This document shows, one piece after another, positions 56,901 to 64,000 of a DNA stretch of 64,000 nucleotides (position 1 is the first letter of the stretch; every line of letters begins with the position of its first letter). Both the position numbers and the translations under genes were made by a program. The stretch lies in NCBI GenBank assembly GCA_965240325.2, contig OZ251234.1, forward strand, positions 186,001-250,000. Reading direction: 5' to 3'. The notes under the pieces are model-generated. The model made no database searches, was not told where the DNA came from, and was given only the letters and a program-made list of their open reading frames with translations. The DNA comes from Rebecca billardiae RCC1528 (Eukaryota > Haptophyta).

Positions 56901-59729
56901 CCGCTGCTGGGGGGCGCGCCGTTCGCGCTGACGGTGCTGGCGGGGGAGGCCGAGCCGCGGCGCTGCCGCGTGCGCGCGCCGCCGAGCGGCGCGGTGGGCG
57001 CGGAGCTCGTCGCGCGGCTCACGCTGCGCGACCGCGCGGGCAACCGGCTGGCGCGCGGCGGCCACCACCACATCACCGCTCAGCTGGTGTGCGTCGAGGG
57101 GGGAGCCGCGGCCGAGGCCGCGGCCGCGGCCGCGCCGCTCGCGCGCGCGGCGGCGCTCGCGCAGTGCGCGCGAGAGCCGGGCGCGGCCGCGCTGCCCGGG
57201 ACGCACGGCGCCGGCGGCGGCGGGTGGTGGGCGGCGCGCTCCGCGCCCGCGCCCACCGCCGCCGTGCCCGCGCGCGTGCGCCACCTCGGAGGCGGGGAGT
57301 ACCAACTCATCGCCACGCCGCTCGCCTCCGGGGCGCATGAGCTGCGGGCGGCGCTGGTCCGGATGGAGGCGGTGGCGGCCGAGGGCACGCCGGGCGGAGG
57401 CGGCGGCGAGGCGATGGCGGCGGCGCGCGCCGCGGCGGCGCAGCCCGCGCACGGCGCGCCCGCCGTGCCGAGCGCGGCTGCGGGCGCGCGCGCGGGCCGC
57501 GCGAGCGTGCCACTGTCGCCCTCGCCCGCGCGCGCGCCCGGCGGCGGCGCGCGCGCGCCCTCGTCGGTGGGCGGCTGGGGCTGCGCCGGGCTCGGCGGCG
57601 GCGGCGGCAGCAGCGTCGCCGGCAGCGTGAGCAGCCGGCTCTCCGCGCCGACCGCCACCTCCGTCGCGCGCGCGCGCGAGCGCGCCGAGCGCGCCGAGCG
57701 GCGCGAGCGGCGCGCTCGCTCCGCCTCGCCGCCCTCGCCCGCGCAGCGGCGCGGCGGCGCGGGCTCGGCGGCGTCGCCGCCGCGCTCGGCGCTGCGCAGC
57801 CCGCGCGCGGGGCAGCCGCCGCCGCCGCCGCCGCCGCCGCCGCTGCGCACGCCCTCGCCACCGCGCCGCCGCGTCGCGCGCGCGCTCGGCCGCGCGCCGC
57901 CGCTCATCCTGGTCGCGGCCGGCCCTTTGCGGCCGAGCGCGTGCGTGCTGACCGGCGAGGCGCTCGCGCTCGGCTGCGTCGCCGGCCGGCCGGCGGAGGC
58001 GGTGCTGATCCCGTGCGACCAGGGGGGCAACGCGCTCGGCGTGAGCGCGGAGGGCGCGCGGGGCGTGCGCGCGGTGCTGCTGCCGCCGCGCGCGCCGCGC
58101 GGCGCCGCGCCGTCCGACGCCGACGCCGCCGCCGCGCCGCCCGAAGTCACGGTGCTCGCGCGCGCCGCGCCGCCGGACGGCGGGCCGGGCTGCTACGCGC
58201 TGCAATTCACGCCCACGCGCGCAGGCGCGCACGCGCTGCGCGTGTGGCTGGGCGAGGCGGAGCTGCCCGCGTCGCCGTGGCGCGTGCACGTGGCGCCCGG
58301 GCTGGCCTCGGCGCACGGCTCGCGCGTCGAGCCGCCGCCCGCGCCGCACGGCCGCGCGCACGCGCCTGATCCCGAGGTGACGGGCCGCGCGCACGCGGCG
58401 GTGGCGGGCGAGCGCGCATCGCTCACGCTCACAGCGCGCGACGGCTGCGGCAACGCGTGCGCGCACGAGGGCGCCGCGCTCGCGGCCGTCGAGTTCAGCC
58501 TCGAGCTGGAGGCGGCGGCGGAGGCGGCGGCGGAGGCGCGCGGCGGGGCGGGCGCGCCGCCGCGCGCCGAGGCGCACGCGGCACACCTGGGCGGCAGCGC
58601 GTGGGCGCTCTCCTTCTGCGCGGAGGCGGCGGGCACGTGGGTGGCGCGCGTGGCCGTGCGCGGCGCACCGCTCAGGGGTGCGCGCGCGCGCAGGCCGCGC
58701 GCGGAGGCAGCGCGCGAGCGAGCGCGCGCGCCCGGCTGAGGCGCCCCGTCTCCTCCTGTGGAGCGCAAGTCCGTGCCGCCACCCTGCCTCCTCACGCGCC
58801 CGCCCGCCGCCCTCGCCCGCCCTCGCCGCGCGCGCCGCGCGCGCAGGCCCTGCGGCGCGCGTGCGCGTCGTGCCCGCGCGCACCTGGCCTGCGGCGTGCA
58901 CGCTGCAGCAGCAGGTGAGGAGGCGGGCGGGGCCGCGGCGGGGTGAGGGCGGGCACGCACAACGCGCGCGGGGGGGGGGGGCTGGCGCGTGGCGCCACGC
59001 GCGCCCTCACCCCGCCACGCCGCCCCCGCCTCCTCCCACGCCCCCTCGCGCGCGCAGGCCGGCTTCCCTCGCGCCGTGCGCGCCTCGGAGCTCGCCGAGC
59101 TCACGCTGGTCGCTCGAGATCGGTTCGGCAATGCGCGCGCCAGCGGCGGCGACCGCGTGCTGGCGAGCGTGCTGCCCGAGCCCGCGGTGGGCGCCACCGT
59201 CACCGACCGCGGCGACGGGAGCTACGCGGTGCGCTTCGTGCCCGCGAGCGTGGGCGAGGCCGTCCTGAGCCTCTCCGTCGGCGGCGCGCCCGCCGGCTGC
59301 TCGCCACACCTCGTCGAGGTGCGGGCGGGCGCGCCCGACGGCGCGCGCTCGACCGCGGCCGGGCCGGGGCTGGGCGCGCACGTGCGCGTGAACGAGCTCG
59401 CGGCGTTCGCCGTGTGCGCGCGCGACGGCGCGGGCAACCCGACGCACGCGGGCGGCGACCTGGTCGACGTGCGCATCGAGGGCGGCGACGCGCGCATCGT
59501 CGAGCTGCGCGACCAGGGCAACGGCGCGTACGTGTGCTCGTACGCGCCCTTCAGCGCGGGCGCGCTCGCGGTGCACGTGCAGCTCAACGGCGCGAGCATA
59601 CAGGGCTCGCCGTTCGAGGTGCGCGCGCTGCACGCGCACGAGGCGGAGCGGCTGCGGCTCGAGGCGGAGCGGCAGCAGCAGCGCGACGACGACGACGACG
59701 ACGGCGACGGCGACTACACCACGCTCTAG
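53922..59729 (+). CDS. SAM-like domain plus ten filamin-type Ig repeats
   Basis: Join of 53922-58677, 58847-58914 and 59058-59729, 1831 residues. The introns (169 and 143 bp) flank a 68-bp exon whose reading (PAARVRVVPARTWPAACTLQ) joins the end of one filamin repeat to the next. Residues about 19-85 (ELWTFLSPSDLP...LRDELGVHELGFRLAL) resemble a SAM domain. Ten filamin/ABP280-like repeats follow, recognised by RDxxGNxxxxGG, DGxYxxxFxP, xAGxYxxxV and GSPFxVxV patterns; examples are ARDAWGNACARGG, DGAYTLAYRSARAG and GASIQGSPFEVRAL. Long Gly/Ala inserts separate some strands. There is no calponin-homology actin-binding domain, so it is not a classical filamin. The C-terminus is charged, with an eight-Asp-rich stretch. 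Probably a cytoplasmic scaffold. Confidence 0.85.
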
Positions 59730-60116
59730 ATCGAGTCCGCCAGTACGACTTAGAGTCTTAGTTAGTAGCAGCAGCGTGGCCGTACGCAGTAGTACGCTGA
59801 CGCATGCAGGCGCAGCTGTTGTCGCGTCACGGCGACTCACTGTCCCCGCGCGCCGGCGTTAAATAGCCGTTATAAACGGTAATTATGCCCGCGGAGCCCG
59901 TGCTGCAGTAGTAGCATCAGCTGCGTCGGCTACGCAATCTGCTTCAGCCAGGCGCAATTGGCTTCGATATCTATCGTCATCGGATGATCGAGCTAGCAGT
60001 ACGCATCACGTGATCAGCAGTCGCGGCAGTATAAGAGTTACCGGACAGTATAGACGTCGGCTCTCTCTCTCTCTTGATCCGGCGTCATCATCAGCATCAC
60101 TTCGATTGCGGATTGG
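59730..60116. other. Convergent intergenic spacer (filamin-repeat gene / ankyrin-MYND gene)
   Basis: 387 bp between two 3' ends, moderately A+T-rich, with a short CT-dinucleotide run at 60061-60073. No gene seen. Confidence 0.5.
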
Positions 60117-61675
60117 TCAGTGCTCATCGGGTCGCGCCGTCGCGTGCACTCCACACCGCTTGCGGTGCGTACGCCAGTCGCGCCGCTGGCACTCTTCACT
60201 GTGAATCCGCGCAGGAGCGCCGCACGCGGGTACATCGGGTAGGCGGGGCAGCGCGCACGGGACGCGAGTCAGCACTACCAACGTTGTGCACCGCCACAGC
60301 GCGCGCACGGCGCTCGCGCGCCCGCAGCGCCGCACCTGCAATACACCACCGCCTTGCAACGCCCGCACCGACGGCCGCCGCAGCCGCCGCACGCGGCGCA
60401 TGCGCGCGTATCTCGGTGCAGCGGCGCGTGCCCGCGCTCGACAGCATGCGGCAGCACGTTCTCCACCCACAGCTGCTGCATAGCGCCCGATTGCTCGCCG
60501 CCACACCGCGCGTCCGCGGCCAGCTCGTACCCCAGCGGCAGCAGCTCCACAGCGCGCGCGCGCGCGGGGGCTGGGAAGAGGTGGTGGGTCTTGGGGCTCC
60601 ACGGGCCGGCTGCGGCGACCACGACCGCCGCGGCGCCGTGGTGCGGATCGGTGGCGAGCGCGGCGTGGGCAAGAGCGAGGGGCGACGACTCGCCGCCGGC
60701 GCTGAGGGCGTCGGTGTCGGTGAGCGCGCGCAGCTGCGCCACGGCCTCCGCCTCGCTCAGCAGCTCGACGTGGTGCAGGGCAGTGAGCCAGTGACACGCG
60801 CGCTCGAGCCAGGCCGAGAGCTCTGCAAACTCGCCACCGACCATCCGAGTGACGTCGCTCATCTGTTGCCGTTCACGGAGACGATCGAACACACTACGTC
60901 TCCCGCGCAGCGCTTGGGCCTTGCACAGCAGCTGCACCACCTGCAGCCGCTCAGCGGGCGTGTGGTCGGTGCGGGATTCGGGCTCTTGGGTGACGGCTTT
61001 TGCCAGCAGGGTGGTTGGGAACAGTGTCGACGGCTCACTGGCGTCAACATCTGCATGCACCTCGAGCAGCAGCTGCACGCAAGGCGCGCGCAGCTCGCGC
61101 ACCGCCGCAGCGATCGGCAGCGGCACGGTGTCACTATCACCGTCGATGCGGTTGAGGTCTGTGCGCGCAGCGATTAGTAGCTGCGCGCACTCGGCGTGGC
61201 CGGTGTTACAGGAGACATGGATTGCTCGAGCCCCCTCAAACCCATGCTGATCGACGCTCGCGCCTGCATCGAGCAGGACGCGCACGCACTCTGCATGGCC
61301 ATGACCGGCCGCGAAGTGGAGGGCTGTAACCCGGGTGTCGGTGAATAGAGCATCCCCGTCGGTGAAGGCATCCGGGTCGGCGTTCGCCTCGAGGAGGAGC
61401 TGCGCGCACTCGGCCCGTCCATGGACGCATGCATGGTGCAACGCGTTGCCACGAATAACCGTCCTCGTGTCCTTGATGTGAACGTCAGCGCCCGCCTCGA
61501 GGAGCAGCCGCGCGCACTCGGCCTGTCCTTTGTTGCATGCCCACGTGAGAGCGGTCCATCCGCGCGCGTCGTGGCGGTTGGGATCGACACCCCGTGCCAG
61601 GAGCGACCCGAGCGTGTGCACATCGCCACTTGTGCACGCGGTCGCCATGTCCCGCGTCAGCTCCTCGTGAGTCAT
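60117..61675 (-). CDS. Ankyrin-repeat protein with C-terminal MYND zinc finger
   Basis: Complement of 60336-61675 and 60117-60198, 473 residues. The ATG at 61675 (MTHEELTRDM) is chosen; the frame extends upstream only to a GTG. Residues about 5-210 hold at least five ankyrin repeats, for example GWTALTWACNKGQAECARLL, GNALHHACVHGRAECAQLLL and VTALHFAAGHGHAECVRVLL. A helical middle follows. The MYND finger at the end reads CAACGGCGGRRCGRC, then VVYCSEECQRRDW, then THRKRC; the 137-bp intron (GTGCGG donor) splits it exactly at YC|SEEC, so without splicing the finger is lost. All zinc ligands of the C-x2-C, C-x2-C, YC-x3-C, H-x3-C pattern are present. Both modules bind proteins; the partner is unknown. 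Confidence 0.9.
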
Positions 61676-62406
61676 CGCCTCGGGGCAGAGCCGCTGTTGC
61701 ACTTCGCGCGGCGCGGGGCGGCGCCACGCTTTCTGGGTAGTGGGTTTGTGGCGGGAGAAGGGCGATCACTCGGCGCCTTCCGGAGCAAGCTTCGAGGACG
61801 TTCCGGCCCGGGCGGCCCCGCTGGCACGAACTCGAAGGGGTTTAGCCCCGCGCTGATGCGCCGGCGGCGGCTGCTACTGTCATGGGCGGTGACAGTTGGC
61901 GCGCGGGCGTCAATCTCGCCTGCCTGAGCTGTGTGCGTCTCTTAGTTCTTAGTAATAAACTGTAGCAGTATGATCTTCTTCGTCGTCCGCGGTCCTTTAG
62001 CCCGCTACTTCAGGAATTAGGAGCCGCCATCCGACGGACTCTCAATGATGTCCGCATCGTCAGTCACCTCAGGAGTCAGGTGAGCGCGACGACTGCGAAG
62101 TGTGAGACGCGAGTGGCGTCGCACGACGATCCATGATGAATGAAGAATGATGGCGATATCGCGATGCACGCATGATCTGTCGGCCGCCATGACCGCGGCG
62201 CAGCTGCCGCAGCGTCATCGGTAGTCCGACGGGGTCCGGGCACCGGCCGCACTGACACACCGTGGTAGATGCGCGCCGGGCGCCGCTAGCCCGTGCCGGC
62301 CACCCAGGGCCAGTAGGGAGAGGGGAGGGCGAAGGTTGCGCCGCGAGTGGATGAGTACAGTGCGCGCAGCCGCCAGCCTCCAAGTCAGGCCTCAGCCCCT
62401 AGTCAG
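61676..62406. other. Intergenic between the ankyrin-MYND and Yippee-like genes
   Basis: 731 bp, mostly moderate GC; contains the ankyrin-MYND promoter and the Yippee-like 3' UTR. 61930-62200 is A+T-richer with stop codons in all frames. No gene seen. Confidence 0.5.
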
Positions 62407-64000
62407 TCAGTCGAGTGCGAGGAGCCCTTCCATCTGCTGCCCACCCGCCTCCTCCGCCTCCGCCGCCTCCGCCTCCGCCGCCTCCGCCTCGTCCGACGTG
62501 TCGAGGGAGCTGTCGTACTCGCCCTCGGCGCCGCTGCTGCTGCCGGCCTCCGAGCGCCGCGCGTCCGCGAGCTGCTCCGCATCGGCGTCGGCGCGCGGCA
62601 GCGCGAGGGGCCGCGGGCGGACGTCCTGCGGACGCGCCGCGCGGCCGACCGGCGGAGGCGGCGGCGCGGCGGGCTCGAAGCCAAAGGCGGCGGGCGGCTC
62701 GGCGAGCGCGTCGTCGGCATGGGCCCCGGCGTCCTGCGCGGCGGACGACGCGGCGCGCGCGTCGAGCGGCAGCGCCGGCGCCTCGCGCGCCGCGGCCACC
62801 CGCAGCGCGCCGCCCTCGCCGAGCGCTATGCACGACGTGACTAAACCGAACCTTCCGACTTGGTTCTCGTTGCGGGCGCGGCGCGAGCGGTCGGTGACGA
62901 ACTTGTAGCCGACCTCCTTGCCGCACGCGCAGTGGACGTGCGCCATCTCGAAGAGGCCCTGCGCAAGGTGCTCCTCGTACGGCGCGGACACGACCACCTG
63001 CGCGCCCACCACCGAGTTGACGTAGCAAGCAGGCTCGGGCGGCGCGCCGCCTGTGAGAGCGAGCGTCCGAGCAGGCGCGCGCGCGCGCGCGCGCGGGGGC
63101 GGGCGGGCGGGTGGCGTGGGGAGGGCGGCAAGGGCGCGTGAGCGAGCGGCGGGCGCACACCCCACCCCGCGCGGCGCGCCCCGCGCCCCTTTGCGCGCGC
63201 GTGGCCGCGCACCGAAGCCCCAGCGCCGCTTGGTGCACAGCAGCTGGTCGGCGTAGCACAGCGGGCTGCCGCAGCCCGCGCAGCACAGCGGGGCGCCCGC
63301 GCACAGCGGCTCCAGCTGGGAGCGGGGCGAGGGGGAAGGGGGCGGGTCAGCGGCGCGGTGCTGACGACCGCGGTGCTGCCGCGCGGCGTGCGGCGCGTGC
63401 GCGCGCGCCCGCACCGTTGTCGAGTGCGTGCGCGCGCCCAGCAGCCGAGTGTAGCGCAGGCCAAGGAACGTCTGCTGCACGCGGACGGTGACGGCGGCGT
63501 GCTCGGCGAGGATGCGCGAGACGGAGGGCGTGACAGGCGCGGCGGGCGGCGGCGCCGGCGCGGCGGGCGGCTCGGCCGCCGCGGCCTCTGCGTCTGCGGC
63601 CGCGCCGGCCGCGCGCGCGCCCGCTGGCGCGAGCGCGCCCGCGCCGTCGGCGCCCGCGCCCGCGGCGCCGTCGGCGCGCGCGGGCGAGCGCGCCGGGGCG
63701 GGCGGCGGCGGCTGCGGCGGCGGCGAGCGGGGCGAGCGGCGCGGGAAGCAGCGGCGCGACGACGCCGAGTCGTCCTCCGCGCTCGACGACGAGAAGGACG
63801 ACGAGGCGCCGGGCGTGAGCGAGTGGCGCGAGCTGCCGCCGCCGCCGCCGGCCGAGCCGCCGCCGCTCGGCGTCTGCGGCGGCGGCGACGCGCCGCGCGG
63901 GGTGGGCGGCGCGGAGGCCGAGGCGCCGGCGGCGTGCGCGGGCTGCTGCCGCGGCTGCTCGGACTGCGACGCGCTCGCCGCGCGCCGCCGCGGCGGCGCG
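62407..64000 (-). CDS. Yippee/Mis18-like zinc-binding protein, 5' part beyond the window
   Basis: Complement of 62407-63050, 63213-63315 and 63415-64000; the reading frame is still open at the right edge, so the start is missing. Introns are 99 and 162 bp. The upstream exon is a Ser/Pro/Ala-rich, probably disordered region leading to PSVSRILAEHAAVTVRV and LGLRYTRLLGARTHSTT. The fold core follows: LCCAGCGSPLCYADQLL (first Cys pair), then ACYVNSVVGAQVVVSAPYEE, GLFEMAHVHCACGKEVGYKF and NENQVGRFGLV. These match the Yippee/Mis18/CULT beta-tent pattern, ending in G(W/Y)K(F/Y). The second zinc knuckle reads CxC rather than the usual CxxC. The C-terminal ~170 residues are acidic and Ala/Glu-rich. Family members act in chromatin, centromere or protein-degradation complexes; no specific role can be assigned. 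Confidence 0.8.
   Translation of the reverse strand, partial: APPRRRAASASQSEQPRQQPAHAAGASASAPPTPRGASPPPQTPSGGGSAGGGGGSSRHSLTPGASSSFSSSSAEDDSASSRRCFPRRSPRSPPPQPPPPAPARSPARADGAAGAGADGAGALAPAGARAAGAAADAEAAAAEPPAAPAPPPAAPVTPSVSRILAEHAAVTVRVQQTFLGLRYTRLLGARTHSTTVRARAHAPHAARQHRGRQHRAADPPPSPSPRSQLEPLCAGAPLCCAGCGSPLCYADQLLCTKRRWGFGARPRARKGARGAPRGVGCAPAARSRALAALPTPPARPPPRARARAPARTLALTGGAPPEPACYVNSVVGAQVVVSAPYEEHLAQGLFEMAHVHCACGKEVGYKFVTDRSRRARNENQVGRFGLVTSCIALGEGGALRVAAAREAPALPLDARAASSAAQDAGAHADDALAEPPAAFGFEPAAPPPPPVGRAARPQDVRPRPLALPRADADAEQLADARRSEAGSSSGAEGEYDSSLDTSDEAEAAEAEAAEAEEAGGQQMEGLLALD

Noticed and set aside
61676-61702. GTG start of the ankyrin-MYND protein at 61702
   Set aside because: Eukaryotic context favours the ATG at 61675; the nine extra residues add nothing recognisable.

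Overview
The window is nuclear DNA of a very GC-rich unicellular eukaryote, most likely a haptophyte-type alga (inference). The evidence is spliceosomal introns of about 99-330 bp, mostly with G|GTGCG donors and CAG acceptors; a nuclear tRNA-Thr with A and B boxes and a TTTT terminator; and a eukaryotic gene set (TRAPPC8, NAA60, Rab, Slo channel, filamin repeats). It also carries runs of Ala and Gly codons, and a large repeat island with different base composition. No prokaryotic, organellar or CRISPR-like features were seen.

Layout. 1-15.4 kb is a gene block: an apyrase cut by the left edge (-), an NAA60-like acetyltransferase (-), a small mitochondrial-looking membrane protein (+), tRNA-Thr(AGU) (+), TRAPPC8 (+, three introns), a DUF1295/steroid-reductase-like membrane enzyme (-) and cytosolic GAPDH (+, two introns). 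15.4-31.8 kb is a gene-poor repeat island. It holds decayed ORFs, microsatellites, a 1.79-kb unit duplicated in tandem, a 1.94-kb element with perfect 39-bp inverted ends, a 45-bp minisatellite, a 370-bp array of nested palindromes and a roughly 1.9-kb GC-rich satellite. 31.8-35.1 kb is a three-exon gene for a signal-peptide/7TM receptor with a cytoplasmic TIR-like domain. 35.3-41.6 kb is a nested transposon: a 4.2-kb element with 600-bp inverted repeats and an 8-bp target duplication inside a possible 6.3-kb outer element. 41.7-64 kb is dense with genes: a Slo/BK-type K+ channel (-), a helical protein of unknown function (+), a multi-TM LRR protein (+), a Rab5/22-like GTPase (-), a SAM-like plus ten-filamin-repeat protein (+), an ankyrin-MYND protein (-) and a Yippee-like zinc protein cut by the right edge (-).

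The genes do not form an operon or one pathway; TRAPPC8 and the Rab share membrane traffic as a theme. Several neighbours are divergent and share short presumptive promoters (1965-2143, 46998-47087, 53580-53921). The most novel item is the 7TM-TIR-like receptor (31837-35084), whose C-terminal domain keeps a WCxxE signature like that around the catalytic glutamate of TIR NAD hydrolases. All names rest on motif recognition by eye; no database search was run.
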